Shown: positions 47,683 through 63,151, counted from the stretch's first letter. The stretch: DNA of 64,000 nucleotides from Spiribacter curvatus (GCF_000485905.1 NC_022664.1:1488001-1552000); one strand, 5' to 3'. Program-made: numbers and translations. Notes: generated by a model not told the origin, from the letters alone.

Positions 47683-48874
47683 TGATGCGGACGTAGTCGT
47701 AGGAGAAATCGCAGGTCCAGACCGTCGCCGCCGCCTGTCCCCGGTCGAGATCGATGGCAATGCGCACGTGATCGGCGGCCATCGACGCCGCCGCGGCCGA
47801 TTCCCGATAGTCCGGACTCACCCCACCGCCTTCGACAATCGGGCAGTCACCCAGGTGGATGCGGACGCGATCGACATCGAGGTCCCGTATCCCGGCACGC
47901 CCGACCGCGGCGAGGATCCGTCCCCAATTGGGATCAGCCGCGAACAGTGCGGTCTTGACCAGCGGCGATTCCGCCACGGTGAACGCCACTTGCTCGGCCT
48001 CCGCGGTGGTTGTCGCACCGGCCACGCGGATCGCCATATCACGGGTTGCGCCCTCGCCATCGGCAACGATCTCCCGCGCCAGCGCCACGCACATTGTGGT
48101 CAGCGCGTCGAGGAAACGCGCCCGCTCGGATGCATCCGCCAGCGTCACACCGCTCGCCGCGGTGGCGATGAGCGTGCAGGCGTCATTGGTGGAGGTATCA
48201 CCATCCACGGTAATGCGATTGAAGCTGACCGCCACGGCATCACGCAGCAGCCGGCGTAGACTGGCTGTATCGATATCCGCGTCGGTGGCGATATAGGCGA
48301 GCATCGTGGCCATATCCGGGCGGATCATCCCGGAGCCCTTGGCGATACCGGTAAGGGTGATCGTGCCCGCGGCGAGCTCGAGGCGCACACTCCGCCCCTT
48401 GGGACGGGTGTCCGTGGTCCGGATCGCATCCGCCGCCAGTGCCCAGTGATCGGCCTGCAGGCCGGCGATCGCCGCGGGCAGTGCCGCATCGATGCGATCC
48501 GCCGGCAGAGGCTCGCCGATCACGCCGGTCGAAAAGGGGATGATCTGAGTGGGCCGGCAGCCCGTCCTCTCGGCCAGCGCGGCGCAGTTCTGCTGGACGG
48601 CCGCATCACCCGCCTGACCGGTACCGGCATTGGCATTACCGGTATTGATCAGCAGGTAGCGCGGGTCGTCATCGCGCAGGTTCGCCTCCGCCAGGCGCAC
48701 CGGCGCGGCGCGGAACAGATTGCGGGTGAAGACGCCGGCGACGCGACTGCCCTCGTCGAGGGCCATGACAACCAGGTCATTAACGCCGGGTTTGCGGACC
48801 GCCGCCTCCACGACCCCGATGCGGACACCGGGGACCGGATGGAGGACCGGCAGGGGCGATTCGGACACAGCCAT
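47663..48874 (-). CDS. argJ: bifunctional ornithine acetyltransferase / N-acetylglutamate synthase
   Basis: Recycles the acetyl group from acetylornithine to glutamate and may also use acetyl-CoA, in arginine synthesis. The precursor (403 residues) self-cleaves before Thr in KGSGMIRPDMATMLAYIATD, the conserved processing site. NTGNANAGTGQAG and NDACTLIATA are other family blocks. A second ATG three bases upstream could be the start. It lies 15 bases after secA on the same strand, and with argD and argF elsewhere in this window completes three steps of the same pathway. Confidence 0.95.
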   Translation of the reverse strand: MAVSESPLPVLHPVPGVRIGVVEAAVRKPGVNDLVVMALDEGSRVAGVFTRNLFRAAPVRLAEANLRDDDPRYLLINTGNANAGTGQAGDAAVQQNCAALAERTGCRPTQIIPFSTGVIGEPLPADRIDAALPAAIAGLQADHWALAADAIRTTDTRPKGRSVRLELAAGTITLTGIAKGSGMIRPDMATMLAYIATDADIDTASLRRLLRDAVAVSFNRITVDGDTSTNDACTLIATAASGVTLADASERARFLDALTTMCVALAREIVADGEGATRDMAIRVAGATTTAEAEQVAFTVAESPLVKTALFAADPNWGRILAAVGRAGIRDLDVDRVRIHLGDCPIVEGGGVSPDYRESAAAASMAADHVRIAIDLDRGQAAATVWTCDFSYDYVRINAEYRS

Positions 48875-48889
48875 CACCGATGCCTTGTG

Positions 48890-51628
<2,739 letters not shown>

Positions 51629-51699
51629 GCCGATCCAATGCGCTTTAGAATGAACGCATCACTATAGCGCATCGGACGAAGGAAAATCAGGAGTCGGCG

Positions 51700-52167
51700 A
51701 TGAGCGAGCGCAAGGGCGGCGGCCCCGGTCGTCTGCAGGGGGTCCTGCGGCGATCCACCAACGATATCGCCGCGATACGGCGACAGACGGCACTGCTCGA
51801 GCAGGCAACCCGCACGCTCAATGCATCACTGCCGCCGCGCCTGCACGGTCACTGGCAGGTCGCCGCGCTGTCCGCGGACGCACTGGTCATCACGGCCGAG
51901 AGTTCGGTATGGGCGACGCCGTTGCGGGCCTATCAGTCGGGGTTGCTCGAGGCCGCCACGGCGCTGATCAGCGTACAGCCCAAACGCCTGCAGATCCGGC
52001 TGGCTGCCCCGGCCCCGGCGAAGCCACCCCGGGAGAGTGTCATGCTCAGCGCCGGCGCGGCGCAGCATCTGGAGTCCGCCGCCCGGGGGATGGATGATTC
52101 CCGGCTGGCGGCGTCGCTTCGCCGGCTGGCCTCACGCCGACATGAGCGCTCCTCAGGCCACCGGTAG
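51700..52167 (+). CDS. DciA-like DUF721 protein, helicase-loading factor
   Basis: A 155-residue protein with the DUF721 pattern: basic N-terminus, helix ([14 protein letters not shown]), then [24 protein letters not shown]-type strands and [20 protein letters not shown]. DciA proteins help load the DnaB helicase in bacteria without DnaC. The gene usually stands between lpxC and secA, as here. The ATG at 51700 follows AGGAG. The last 15 bases overlap the convergent lpxC stop. Confidence 0.8.
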   Translation: MSERKGGGPGRLQGVLRRSTNDIAAIRRQTALLEQATRTLNASLPPRLHGHWQVAALSADALVITAESSVWATPLRAYQSGLLEAATALISVQPKRLQIRLAAPAPAKPPRESVMLSAGAAQHLESAARGMDDSRLAASLRRLASRRHERSSGHR

Positions 52168-53067
52168 CGGCTGATCGTAGGTGATGGGCGCCACTTCCTC
52201 GCCCTCGAACGTCACCTCTTCCCAGGCATCACGCTCCACCAGCAGCTTGCGCAGCAGGCGGTTGTTGAGTTCATGGCCCGACTTATACCCGTGGAACGCC
52301 CCGATGAGACTCCGGTTGAGCTGATAGAGATCACCGATCGCATCGAGGATCTTATGCTTGGCGAACTCGTTCTGATAACGAAGGCCGTCCTCGTTCAGGA
52401 CCCGGTAGTCATCGACCACGATGGCGTTGTCGAGGCTCCCGCCCAGGGCAAGATTATTCTGCCGCAGATACTCGATATCACGCATGAAACCGAAGGTCCG
52501 CGCCCGGCTGACTTCCTTGACGAACGACGTCGAGGAGAAATCCACCTCGGCCGTCCGCTCGCCGGCCTTGAAGACCGGATGGTCGAACTCGAGGGTGTAG
52601 CTCACCTTGAATCCATCATGCGGTGTGAAACTCACCCGCTTACCATCCGCATCCTCGATGCTCAGCGGCCGGGTAATGCGGATGAACCGCTTGGGCGCCG
52701 CCTGCTCCAGCGTACCGGCCGAACGGATGAGGAACACGAACGGGCCGGCGCTGCCATCCATGATTGGCACTTCCGGAGCGGACAGGTCGATATACGCGTT
52801 ATCGATGCCCAGCCCCGCCATGGCCGACAGAAGATGCTCTACCGTGGCGACGCGCACCCCGTCACGGCTGAGACAGGTGGATAGCACCGTATCAGCGACG
52901 TTCTCCGGATCGGCGGCAATCTCGACAACCGGGTCAAGATCGACCCGACAGAATCGGATCCCGGTATTCGCCGGCGCCGGGCGCAGCGTGAGATAGACCT
53001 TCTCGCCCGTATGGAGCCCGACGCCGGTTGCCCGGATGCTGTTTTTGAGCGTGCGTTGTCGAATCAT
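52153..53067 (-). CDS. lpxC: UDP-3-O-acyl-N-acetylglucosamine deacetylase
   Basis: Zinc deacetylase at the committed step of lipid A synthesis; 304 residues. Zinc ligands are in [15 protein letters not shown] (His79 equivalent) and [14 protein letters not shown] (two His, with the catalytic His), plus the [14 protein letters not shown] Asp. [12 protein letters not shown] is the second-domain motif. It is the last gene of the mraY-to-lpxC series, 78 bases after ftsZ. Confidence 0.96.
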   Translation of the reverse strand: MIRQRTLKNSIRATGVGLHTGEKVYLTLRPAPANTGIRFCRVDLDPVVEIAADPENVADTVLSTCLSRDGVRVATVEHLLSAMAGLGIDNAYIDLSAPEVPIMDGSAGPFVFLIRSAGTLEQAAPKRFIRITRPLSIEDADGKRVSFTPHDGFKVSYTLEFDHPVFKAGERTAEVDFSSTSFVKEVSRARTFGFMRDIEYLRQNNLALGGSLDNAIVVDDYRVLNEDGLRYQNEFAKHKILDAIGDLYQLNRSLIGAFHGYKSGHELNNRLLRKLLVERDAWEEVTFEGEEVAPITYDQPLPVA

Positions 53068-53116
53068 CAGCCCTGTCCAGAGGTTATATGCGCTATCAAG
53101 TCCCGGAGGATAGCAG

Positions 53117-53134
53117 AAAACCCGGATGCCCGGG
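53117..53134 (-). terminator. weak terminator-like hairpin after ftsZ
   Basis: On the minus strand CCCGG-GCAT-CCGGG is followed by TTTT, 11 bases after the ftsZ stop. The 5-bp stem is short, so read-through to lpxC is likely. Confidence 0.4.
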
Positions 53135-53145
53135 GCACACAGACC

Positions 53146-54300
53146 TCAGTCCGCCTGCCGCCGGAGGAACGCCGGAATATCGAGATACTCCATATCGCTG
53201 CCAGCCGCTGCCCCATTGCTGCCGGTTGCCGTCCACTGACGCGCGGCCGGACGCTCCGGCGTCTCGCTGGCCGGATCACCACTGGCCGCCTTGCGCGGGA
53301 CCAGCCGCGCCGCCGGCGCCGGTGCCGGCTCATCCGCCGGCCGGACCGGTGCCAGACCGGTGGCCACCACCGTCACGCGGATCTCGCCCTCGAGCTCGGG
53401 ATCGATCACCGTGCCGACCACGACCGTCGCCTCATCCGAGGCAAACTCCTTGACCGCATTGCCCACCTCATCGAACTCGCCGATCGACAGGTCCAGACCC
53501 GCGGTGACGTTGACGAGCACACCGTTGGCGCCGGCGATATTGGCATCCTCGAGCAGCGGGCAGGCGATGGCGCGTTCGGCCGCCTCGCGGGCCCGACCCT
53601 CACCACTCGCTTCGCCCGAGCCCATCACCGCCATGCCCATTTCGGACATCACGGTGCGTACGTCGGCAAAGTCGACATTAATCAGGCCCGGCCGCGTGAT
53701 CAGCTCGGCGATCCCCTTCACCGCGCCCAGCAATACGTCGTTGGCCGACTTGAAGGCATTGAGCAGCGTCAGCTCCTGTCCCAGCACCGAGAGCAGCTTC
53801 TCGTTGGGAATGGTGATCAGTGAGTCCACCTCGCGCTCGAGCTCGCGGATCCCCTCATCGGCGACGCCCATGCGCTTCTTGCCCTCGAACGGGAAAGGCT
53901 TGGTCACGACCGCCACGGTCAGCACACCCATTTCGCGGGCGATCTGAGCGACGACCGGTGCAGCCCCCGTGCCCGTGCCACCGCCCATCCCGGCGGTGAT
54001 GAAGACCATATCGGCCCCCTCGAGCACCTCGGCGATACGCTCGCGATCGTGATCCGCCGCCTCGCGCCCGACCTGCGGATGGGCCCCCGCGCCCAGCCCC
54101 TTGGTAATGCCCTGCCCGAGCTGGAGCGTGGTACGCGCCGAACTGTTCCGCAGCGCCTGCGCATCGGTGTTGGCGCAGATGAAATCCACACCTTCAACGT
54201 CCGCGGAGACCATGTGCTGGACGGCATTGCCGCCACCGCCACCAACGCCAACAACCTTGATGACCGCGTTCTGATTGTAGCTATCCATTAATTCAAACAT
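53146..54300 (-). CDS. ftsZ: cell division protein FtsZ
   Basis: Tubulin-like GTPase that forms the Z-ring. 384 residues from the ATG at 54300 ([20 protein letters not shown]). The GTP loop GGGTGTG ([14 protein letters not shown]) and the synergy loop [15 protein letters not shown] are present; the C-terminal peptide [10 protein letters not shown] is the docking site for FtsA, ZipA and ZapD. A variable linker rich in Ala, Pro and Arg precedes it. It follows ftsA by 23 bases. Confidence 0.97.
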   Translation of the reverse strand: MFELMDSYNQNAVIKVVGVGGGGGNAVQHMVSADVEGVDFICANTDAQALRNSSARTTLQLGQGITKGLGAGAHPQVGREAADHDRERIAEVLEGADMVFITAGMGGGTGTGAAPVVAQIAREMGVLTVAVVTKPFPFEGKKRMGVADEGIRELEREVDSLITIPNEKLLSVLGQELTLLNAFKSANDVLLGAVKGIAELITRPGLINVDFADVRTVMSEMGMAVMGSGEASGEGRAREAAERAIACPLLEDANIAGANGVLVNVTAGLDLSIGEFDEVGNAVKEFASDEATVVVGTVIDPELEGEIRVTVVATGLAPVRPADEPAPAPAARLVPRKAASGDPASETPERPAARQWTATGSNGAAAGSDMEYLDIPAFLRRQAD

Positions 54301-54323
54301 CCCTTCACCCTCCATTCAGTGAA

Positions 54324-55565
54324 TCAGAAATTTCCCTTAAACCAGTCTTTCATCCGGCCCCAGACCGCGGTGAACCCCTGGGTCCCGCCAGCCGAGAGTT
54401 CCGGACGCGATTCATCACGGTGCTGCCAGCCGCCATGCAGCAGGCCCACGCCCGTGGAGTAGATCGGGTTACGGACGACGTCCGTCAGTCCGGTCATATG
54501 CTGGGGCAGCCCCAACCGAACGGGGGTGTGGAACACCTCTTCGGCCAGATCCACCGCGCCTTCCATCTTCGAACTGCCGCCGGTCAGCACCACGCCGGCG
54601 GCGATCAGGTCCTCGAACCCGCTCCGCCGCAATTCGGCCTGGATCAGGGTCATGAGCTCCTCATAACGGGGCTCGACGACCTCTGCCAGCGTCTGGCGTG
54701 ACAGCCGTCGCGGCGGTCGATCGCCGACCGACGGCACCTCGATGGTCTCGTCGCTGGTCGCCAGCTGCGAGAGCGCACAGGCGTAGCGCATTTTGATGTC
54801 CTCGGCGTGCTGCGTCGGCGTGCGCAGCGCCACGGCAATGTCGTTGGTGACCTGATCGCCGGCGATCGGAATGACCGCGGTGTGGCGGATCGCCCCATCC
54901 GTGAATACCGCGATGTCAGTGGTCCCACCGCCGATATCCACGAGGCAGACCCCGAGCTCTTTTTCGTCCTCAGTGAGCACCGCATGACTGGAGGCGAGTT
55001 GCTCGAGAATGACGTCGTCGACCTCAAGCCCGCAGCGGCGGATGCATTTCACAATGTTCTGCGCCGCGCTGACCGCACCGGTGACCATATGCACCTTGGC
55101 CTCGAGACGGACGCCCGACATGCCCACCGGCTCGCGCACGCCCTCCTGGCTATCGATGATGTATTCCTGCGGCAGGGTGTGGAGGATTTCCTGATCCGCC
55201 GGGATGGCCACCGCCCGCGCGGCATCGAGCACCCGCTCGACATCGCTGCGGGTCACCTCGCGGTCCTTGATGGCGACGATGCCGTGGGAGTTGAGCGAGC
55301 GGACATGGCTGCCGGCGATGCCGACATAGACGGAGTGGATCTGGCAGCCCGCCATGAGCTCGGCCTCCTCCACTGCCCGCTGGATCGATTGCACCGTGGA
55401 TTCGATATTCACCACGACGCCCTTTTTGAGGCCGCGCGAGCTGTGCGAGCCAATGCCGATCACCTCGACCTCGCCCCCGGCCCGCATCTCACCGACAATC
55501 GCTACGACCTTCGATGTGCCGATATCCAGGCCGACCAGCAGGTTGCGTTCCTGTTTGCGTGTCAT
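54324..55565 (-). CDS. ftsA: cell division protein FtsA
   Basis: Actin-like protein that tethers FtsZ to the membrane. 413 residues with phosphate motifs VGLDIGTSKV and VDIGGGTTDIAVF, the 1C domain inserted between, and a C-terminal amphipathic end (WGRMKDWFKGNF) that contacts the membrane. The ATG at 55565 begins MTRKQERNLLVGLD. It starts 4 bases after the ftsQ stop. Confidence 0.96.
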   Translation of the reverse strand: MTRKQERNLLVGLDIGTSKVVAIVGEMRAGGEVEVIGIGSHSSRGLKKGVVVNIESTVQSIQRAVEEAELMAGCQIHSVYVGIAGSHVRSLNSHGIVAIKDREVTRSDVERVLDAARAVAIPADQEILHTLPQEYIIDSQEGVREPVGMSGVRLEAKVHMVTGAVSAAQNIVKCIRRCGLEVDDVILEQLASSHAVLTEDEKELGVCLVDIGGGTTDIAVFTDGAIRHTAVIPIAGDQVTNDIAVALRTPTQHAEDIKMRYACALSQLATSDETIEVPSVGDRPPRRLSRQTLAEVVEPRYEELMTLIQAELRRSGFEDLIAAGVVLTGGSSKMEGAVDLAEEVFHTPVRLGLPQHMTGLTDVVRNPIYSTGVGLLHGGWQHRDESRPELSAGGTQGFTAVWGRMKDWFKGNF

Positions 55566-55569
55566 TGAT

Positions 55570-56280
55570 TCAGTCCTCGTCCTGCCAGCGCAGGGCAAAT
55601 CCGTCCGGGTAGCGCAGATCCGCTACCGCCAGTTCTCGGGCGCCGGTATCCGTTATCTCCATCCAGGCGGCGATGAAGCGCGCCAGTCGGGCATCGACTG
55701 AATCGCGCCCCAGATGAAGCCGGCCACCACCGGCGAGTGTCAGTGTCCATGCCCGGCGCTCGTTGAGGGCTAGCGATGCCGGTTGCAACGGAACCGCTTC
55801 GAGCTGCTCCGCGAGCGCCCGGTACCGCTCGAGGACACGCTCCGCGCTGCCTGGTGGTCCCGCCAGATCGGGCAATGCCAGATCGGGCAGCGGACTGGGC
55901 CGGAATACCACCGCATCGGCAGTCATCAGGGCGCCATTCCCCCAGATCGCCACCGGTTCGTGGGCATCGACGGTAATCCGTAGCGCGTCGGGCCAGACCC
56001 GTCGCACCGTTGTCGTTGCCACCCAGGGCAACGACTCGACCGCCGCACGAATCGCTTCGACATCCACACTGAGCAGTCCACCGGTCAGATGCCCGGTCAG
56101 GACCTCGCGCAGATCCGACTCGTGCAGCCGCGAGAGCTCGCCGTCGAAACCAACCCGCTCGAGCGGCAGCAGCGGGCGCACCAGCCCCCGATCGAGGGCG
56201 TGATAGGCGGACACAGCGATTGCCATCACGAACCCCGCCATGACCAGCAGGCCAACGGTTTTCCTCGAAACCCTGTTCAC
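55570..56280 (-). CDS. ftsQ: cell division protein FtsQ
   Basis: Bitopic inner-membrane protein linking early and late divisome parts. 236 residues: a short cytoplasmic segment, one transmembrane helix (TVGLLVMAGFVMAIAVSAY), a POTRA domain (ERVGFDGELSRLHESDL to WVATTTVRRVWPDALRITV), and an FtsQ C-terminal domain. It overlaps ddl by four bases. Confidence 0.92.
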   Translation of the reverse strand: MNRVSRKTVGLLVMAGFVMAIAVSAYHALDRGLVRPLLPLERVGFDGELSRLHESDLREVLTGHLTGGLLSVDVEAIRAAVESLPWVATTTVRRVWPDALRITVDAHEPVAIWGNGALMTADAVVFRPSPLPDLALPDLAGPPGSAERVLERYRALAEQLEAVPLQPASLALNERRAWTLTLAGGGRLHLGRDSVDARLARFIAAWMEITDTGARELAVADLRYPDGFALRWQDED

Positions 56281-57218
56281 TGCGCCTCACCATGCCTCCA
56301 GCTCGTCAGCAGAATCCGCGCCACGAGCGCGTCCATCCCGATCCCGCGGGCCCCGGCGGCGGCGGGGACGAGCGAGTGATCGGTCATCCCCGGGATGGTA
56401 TTGGCCTCGAGCAGCCAGAACGCGCCATCCGCATCCGCCATGAGATCCACACGCCCCCAGCCGCTGGCGCCGATGGCGGCGAAGGCCTGCTGCGCCAGCT
56501 GACCCATCCGTGCCTCAGCGCGATCGCTCAGACCGCAGGGCAGAACCATACGAGTGGCGTCGGACTGATATTTGGCACGGTAGTCGTAGAACGCGGCGTC
56601 GACCTCAATGCGGATCGCCGGCAGCACCTGATCATCCAGTAGCGCGACCGTATATTCGGGCCCCTCGATACAGCGCTCGACCAGCACCGCATCACCAAAG
56701 GCGCGTGCCTGTTCGGCGGCGTCTGCCAGACCCGCGGCTTCATCCACGCGCGCGGTGCCCATACTCGAGCCCTCACAGAGCGGCTTCACGAACAGCGGCA
56801 GTCCCAGCGCCGCTATCACCGCGCCCGGGTCATCACCGCTGCGCAGTACCCGGAAGGGCGGCGTTGGCAGTCCCATCGCCTGCCAGACGCATTTGCTGCG
56901 CAGCTTATCCATCCCCAGCGCCGAGGCCAGCACGCCGCTGCCGGTATAGGGCAGCCCCATGGCCTCAAGCGCTCCCTGAATCACGCCGTCCTCGCCCCCG
57001 GGGCCGTGCAGTGCAATGAAGGCACGGTCATAGTCGACGAGCTCGGTGATCGGCCGCTGCGCTGGATCGAAGGCCTCTGCGGACACCCTCAGGGCCTGCA
57101 GTGCCGCCAGGCACTCGCGACCGCTGGCGAGCGAGATGCTGCGCTCGGCGGAGTGTCCGCCCATCAGCACCGCAACGCGGCCCGGATCGTGATGATCGAG
57201 GATGCCGTCAAGCGCCAT
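56277..57218 (-). CDS. ddl: D-alanine--D-alanine ligase
   Basis: ATP-grasp ligase producing D-Ala-D-Ala for the cell wall; 313 residues from the ATG at 57218 ([18 protein letters not shown]). GGHSAERSISLASG, GPGGEDGVIQG and LLEANTIPGMTDHSLVP are the family blocks. A frame open 55 codons upstream is antisense-free read-through in murB and is not used. It overlaps murB by 11 bases. Confidence 0.95.
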   Translation of the reverse strand: MALDGILDHHDPGRVAVLMGGHSAERSISLASGRECLAALQALRVSAEAFDPAQRPITELVDYDRAFIALHGPGGEDGVIQGALEAMGLPYTGSGVLASALGMDKLRSKCVWQAMGLPTPPFRVLRSGDDPGAVIAALGLPLFVKPLCEGSSMGTARVDEAAGLADAAEQARAFGDAVLVERCIEGPEYTVALLDDQVLPAIRIEVDAAFYDYRAKYQSDATRMVLPCGLSDRAEARMGQLAQQAFAAIGASGWGRVDLMADADGAFWLLEANTIPGMTDHSLVPAAAGARGIGMDALVARILLTSWRHGEAQ

Positions 57219-58100
57219 GCCGAACCGCCTCCCCGATGATGCGGACCTCAGGCTGCAGGGCGACGCCGTGAACGGCATGCACCCGGGACTGAATCCGGCC
57301 GATGAGCGCCTCGATATCGGCGGCGCTGGCATGGCCGTCGTGAACGATGAAATTGGCGTGCTTTTCCGATATCCGGGCACCACCCTCGCGGGCCCCCTTC
57401 AGCCCGGCCGCGTCAATCAGGCGCGCGGCATGATCACCCGGTGGATTGCGGAACACCGAACCGCCGCTGGCGATACCGGTCGGCTGCTTCTCGGCCCGCT
57501 CGCCGAGAAGCGCCTTGACCCGTGCCTTGAGCTGCGCCGGGTCGGCATCGGGCCGGAACTGGAACGTTGCCGCGGTAAACCATTCATCGGCCGCACCACG
57601 GACCTCGCGATAGGTCACCTCATAATCACCGGGATCACGCTCGCGGACATGGCCACTGCGATCCACGGTCTCGACCGTTTCCACCTGCGACCACGTCTCG
57701 CCCCCCCAGGCACCGGCATTCATCGCCAGCGCACCACCGATCGTGCCCGGGATACCGGCGAAGAACGCCGCCCCCTCATACCCGAGGCGGCCACACCAGC
57801 GGGCCAGCTTGGCGCAGGGCACGCCGGCATCGGCGCGGACCCGTCCCGCGCCCAGATCAGTGATTGATGACAGCCCCCGGTGCAGGCGGATGACCGTGCC
57901 GCGCAGGCCACCATCACGAATCAGCAGGTTGCTGCCGAGCCCCAGCCAGAAAAGCGGCTCGATGGCCTGATCGCTCGCGAGGAAATCGGCCAGATCGCGA
58001 CCATCCGCCGGCTCATAGACCCGCTCCGCCGGCCCACCGACCCGCCAGCTCGTATAGCGTGCCATTGGCACCGACGCCGTCAGCTGACCACGTAATGCCG

Positions 58101-58104
<4 letters not shown>
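57208..58104 (-). CDS. murB: UDP-N-acetylenolpyruvoylglucosamine reductase
   Basis: Flavoprotein that reduces the enolpyruvyl group to UDP-MurNAc; 298 residues. FAD contacts are in [13 protein letters not shown] and [30 protein letters not shown] and SGGSVFRNP hold the catalytic Ser and neighbours. It is the shorter MurB type (the loop after GSVFRNP is typical of type II). It is joined to murC by a 4-base overlap. Confidence 0.94.
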
Positions 58105-59527
<1,423 letters not shown>

Positions 59528-59531
<4 letters not shown>

Positions 59532-60601
59532 GCGCTCACCTCCAGACAGATCTCCGCGACCTGCTCGGCGGCCTGCGGCCGGCCCATCCGCCGGGCATTG
59601 GCCGCCATTGCGGCACGCTGGCCCGGGTCGCCCAGCAATGCCTGCAGCATCGACGCCAGCCGATCGGCGGACAGGTCCGCCTCCGCAATCATCCGGGCGG
59701 CATCGGCATCCACCAGGAATCGGGCATTCGCGGTCTGATGATCGTCAACGGCATGCGGCAGGGGCACGAAGATAGCCGCCCGCCCCACGGCAGCCAGCTC
59801 TGAGACTGTCAGTGCACCGGCGCGGCAGATCACTACATCCGCGTCGCGATAGGCGGCGGCCATATCGTCGATGAAGGGCTGGACATCGGCCTCAACCTCC
59901 CTGTCCCGGTAGGCCGCACGAGCGATGTCGAGGCTGCGCTCCCCCGCCTGATGCAACACCTCGGGGCGTTCGGCTGCTGGCAGGGCGGCGAGCGCCGCGG
60001 GCACGACGCGGTTCAACGTCCGCGCCCCCAGGCTGCCGCCGATCACCAACAGGCGGGGGCGTGGCGACGGCCGACCCGGCGCTTCGTCCGACAGCCCGGT
60101 GATAGCGGCACGCACCGGGTTGCCCGTGAAAACCGGTTGGTCGCGGGCGGGGAAGGATGCATCAAGGCCAGTCAGCACGCGCACCGCCAGCCGAGACAAC
60201 CATCGATTGGTCAGCCCAGCGATCGCATTCTGTTCATGGATGATGAGCGGCAGGCGCTTCAGCCAGGCCGCCATACCGCCAGGACCGGCGACATAACCGC
60301 CCATGCCCAGCACCGCCCGCGGGCGATGTCGACGAAGCACGCTGAGGGTCTGGATCAGCGCCCTCGATACCATCCATGGCGCCTTGAGCCAGCCAAGCAG
60401 CCCATTACCACGCAGCCCCCGCACACTCACCGTCTCCAGTTCGATGCCGGCGGCGGGCACGACCCGCGCCTCGAGACCCAGCGGCGTACCGAGCCAGATC
60501 ACCGGGACCGACCGTGCCGCGAGCACCCCGGCAACCGCCAGCGCGGGGAAGACGTGCCCCCCGGTGCCACCGGCCACAATCAACACCGGTCGCGACGTCA
60601 T
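59528..60601 (-). CDS. murG: lipid II synthase MurG (GlcNAc transferase)
   Basis: GT-B glycosyltransferase on the inner face of the membrane that adds GlcNAc to lipid I. 357 residues from ATG 60601 ([20 protein letters not shown]), with the GGTGGHVFP loop, the GGSLGAR loop ([15 protein letters not shown]) and [15 protein letters not shown]. It overlaps ftsW by four bases. Confidence 0.96.
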
Positions 60602-61797
60602 GATGACCTCCGCCGCGCGCGATGGCTTGCGGCCCGCCCGGCGCGCCGGCACTCCAGATCGGCCCGCATCAGCAGCCCCAGGGCGAGCGCCGTTGCGAGC
60701 AGGCTACTGCCGCCATAGCTCATCAGCGGCAGTGTCAGTCCCTTGGTGGGCAGCAGACCAAGGTTGACGCCCATGTTGACGAACGCCTGAAGACCGAACG
60801 CGATGCCCACGCCATAGGCGAGCAACCCGCCAAAGTGGCGACCGGCGCGCAGGCTGACGGCGCCGATCCGGCAGGCCCGCCAGACAATGAAGGCATAGAG
60901 GCCAATGGTCACCGCCATACCGACCACACCCAGCTCCTCGGCCAGTACCGCGAACAGGAAGTCGGTATGGGCCTCGGGCAGGTAGAAAAGCTTCTGGACG
61001 CTGTTGCCCAGACCCACGCCGAACCATTCACCCCGGCCGACCGCAATCAGCGACTGCGTCAGCTGGAAGCCGCTGGCGAATGGATCGGCCCAGGGATCGG
61101 TGAAGGCGGTGAAGCGCTCCAGCCGATAGGGTTCCGCCATCACCAGCGCGGTTCCGGCCAGCCCACCCACGCCCATCAGACCGAGGAAGATCAGCAGCGG
61201 CAGACCGGCGATGAACAGAATGCCGCCGAGCGTTGCCGCGAACACGGCAAGCGCCCCGAAATCCGGCTCCGCGAGGAGCAGTGCCCCCACAGCAACCATG
61301 ATCAGCCCGACTGGCAGCATCGGTCGGACGGACTGACGCAGCGCCGGTCCGTGTCGCTCGATGAATGCGGCGAAATAGATCAGCAGGAATAACCGTGCAA
61401 ATTCGGAGACCTGCACATTGATCGGGCCCAGCGGGATCCAGCGGGTCGCGCCGTTGACCTCATGACCCACGCCCGGGACGAGCACCAGAATCAGCAGGAA
61501 AAACGAGATTACCAGCAGCGGCGCAGACAGCGCCGCAAGCCACTCGAGGGGCAATCGCAGACAGATCGCGAATGCCACCGCCGCGGCCACCCAGAAGGCC
61601 AGCTGGCGATACAGGAAATGCGTTGGGGTGCCGTGAGCCGCCTCGGCGATCGCCACCGAGGCTGAGGCCATCATCACCAGGCCCAGCGCGGCGAGCGCGA
61701 TGATCGCGGCGAGCAACGGGCGATCGATGTCGATGCCGGTCATCTCGCGATGCCCCCGGATGGCGGCGAAAACCGGGGATAACACACGCTCAGCCAT
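60598..61797 (-). CDS. ftsW: septal peptidoglycan polymerase FtsW
   Basis: SEDS-family glycosyltransferase working with FtsI at the septum. 399 residues with about ten hydrophobic helices. Conserved blocks: VQVSEFARLFLLIYFA, LLLAEPDFG with the catalytic Asp region, and FVNMGVNLGLLPTKGLTLPL. The ATG at 61797 ([15 protein letters not shown]) overlaps murD by 8 bases; a frame further upstream is not used. Confidence 0.95.
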   Translation of the reverse strand: MAERVLSPVFAAIRGHREMTGIDIDRPLLAAIIALAALGLVMMASASVAIAEAAHGTPTHFLYRQLAFWVAAAVAFAICLRLPLEWLAALSAPLLVISFFLLILVLVPGVGHEVNGATRWIPLGPINVQVSEFARLFLLIYFAAFIERHGPALRQSVRPMLPVGLIMVAVGALLLAEPDFGALAVFAATLGGILFIAGLPLLIFLGLMGVGGLAGTALVMAEPYRLERFTAFTDPWADPFASGFQLTQSLIAVGRGEWFGVGLGNSVQKLFYLPEAHTDFLFAVLAEELGVVGMAVTIGLYAFIVWRACRIGAVSLRAGRHFGGLLAYGVGIAFGLQAFVNMGVNLGLLPTKGLTLPLMSYGGSSLLATALALGLLMRADLECRRAGRAASHRARRRSS

Positions 61798-63151
61798 CGA
61801 CCATCGCCTCCACCCGCTGGCGGAAGAAATCACCCCGTGCACGATAGTCGCGGAACTGATCGAGGCTCGCACAGGCTGGCGACAGCAGTACCGCATCACC
61901 GCGCTGGGACAGGCGTCGCGCGGCGGTCATCGCCGCGTCCAGATCACTGACGGTTTCCACAGGCAGGGTTCCATCGAGCGCATCGGCAATCACCCGGGCA
62001 TCGCGCCCATACACGACGGCGCCACGGGCGACACCGTTGAGCGCATCGGCAAGTGGCTCGAATCGCTGCCCCTTCGCCGCCCCGCCGGCCAGCAACACCA
62101 ATGGGACGTCCATCCCCCGCACTGCCGCAATGGCAGAGGCGACGTTGGTCGCCTTGGAGTCATTGACCCACAGCCGCCCACTGCGCCAGCCCAGTGATTC
62201 CGTGCGGTGCGCCAGCGGCCGGAAGCGCCTGAGCGCCTCACACATGGCGGCTCGATCAAAACCGGCGGCGTCGCCGATCGCCAGCGCCGCCAGCGCATTC
62301 AGTGCGTTGTGGCGTCCCAGCAGGGCCAGCGCGTCGCGTCGCAGAACCGCCTCGCCGTTGCCGGTCAGCCACTCCTCGCCATCACGGCGTTCAAGCCGCC
62401 AGTCCGCCACGGTGTCGGGGTCGTTGGTGAACCGACTCAGCGTGGCCCCGGTTGGTGCCATCCCTCGAACCCAGGGATCATCCGCATTGATCACCGCGTG
62501 GTGAGCACCAATGAAAAGCCTTGCCTTGGCGGCCGCGTAATCCTCCATCGCGTCATAGCGATCAAGGTGGTCGGGACTGATATTGAGAACGGCGGCAACA
62601 CGGGGCCGCAGCGAGCGGGTCGTCTCGAGCTGGAAACTGGAGAGCTCAACAACGAAGCATTCCGTATCGGGATGATGCTCGAGCAGCGTCAGTGCGGGCG
62701 GACCAAGATTACCGCCCGCGGCGATATTGACCCCCGCCTGTGCCGCCATCGCCGCTACCATCCGGGTCACAGTGGTTTTACCATTGGAGCCGGTGATCGC
62801 CACCACCGGTGCTGTCACGGCACGCGCGAACAGCTCGATCTCACCGATGATCGGCTGACCGCGCTGCCGCGCGGCAGCCAGCGCGGGGTGGCGTGGATCG
62901 ACCCCCGGGCTCAGCACGATCTCCCCGGCTGACGCCAGCAGCCGGTCATCCAGATCACCACTGATCACCGGCACCGCCGGGAACCGAGCCTGCAGGTCAT
63001 CGGCACGCGGTGGGTGCGCCCGGGTATCGAGGACGGCCACCCGTTCACCGGCCGCCGCCAGGTGACAGGCCGCCGCATGCCCTGATTCGCCGAGCCCGAC
63101 GATCATCCGATCCCATTCCAGGCCGGTTTCCATGCGCGCTTCCCCCGTCAT
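61790..63151 (-). CDS. murD: UDP-N-acetylmuramoylalanine--D-glutamate ligase
   Basis: Adds D-Glu to UDP-MurNAc-L-Ala; 453 residues. N-terminal Rossmann domain with [17 protein letters not shown] loop [15 protein letters not shown], and conserved [18 protein letters not shown] and [10 protein letters not shown]. The start overlaps the mraY stop as ATGA. Confidence 0.96.
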   Translation of the reverse strand: MTGEARMETGLEWDRMIVGLGESGHAAACHLAAAGERVAVLDTRAHPPRADDLQARFPAVPVISGDLDDRLLASAGEIVLSPGVDPRHPALAAARQRGQPIIGEIELFARAVTAPVVAITGSNGKTTVTRMVAAMAAQAGVNIAAGGNLGPPALTLLEHHPDTECFVVELSSFQLETTRSLRPRVAAVLNISPDHLDRYDAMEDYAAAKARLFIGAHHAVINADDPWVRGMAPTGATLSRFTNDPDTVADWRLERRDGEEWLTGNGEAVLRRDALALLGRHNALNALAALAIGDAAGFDRAAMCEALRRFRPLAHRTESLGWRSGRLWVNDSKATNVASAIAAVRGMDVPLVLLAGGAAKGQRFEPLADALNGVARGAVVYGRDARVIADALDGTLPVETVSDLDAAMTAARRLSQRGDAVLLSPACASLDQFRDYRARGDFFRQRVEAMVDG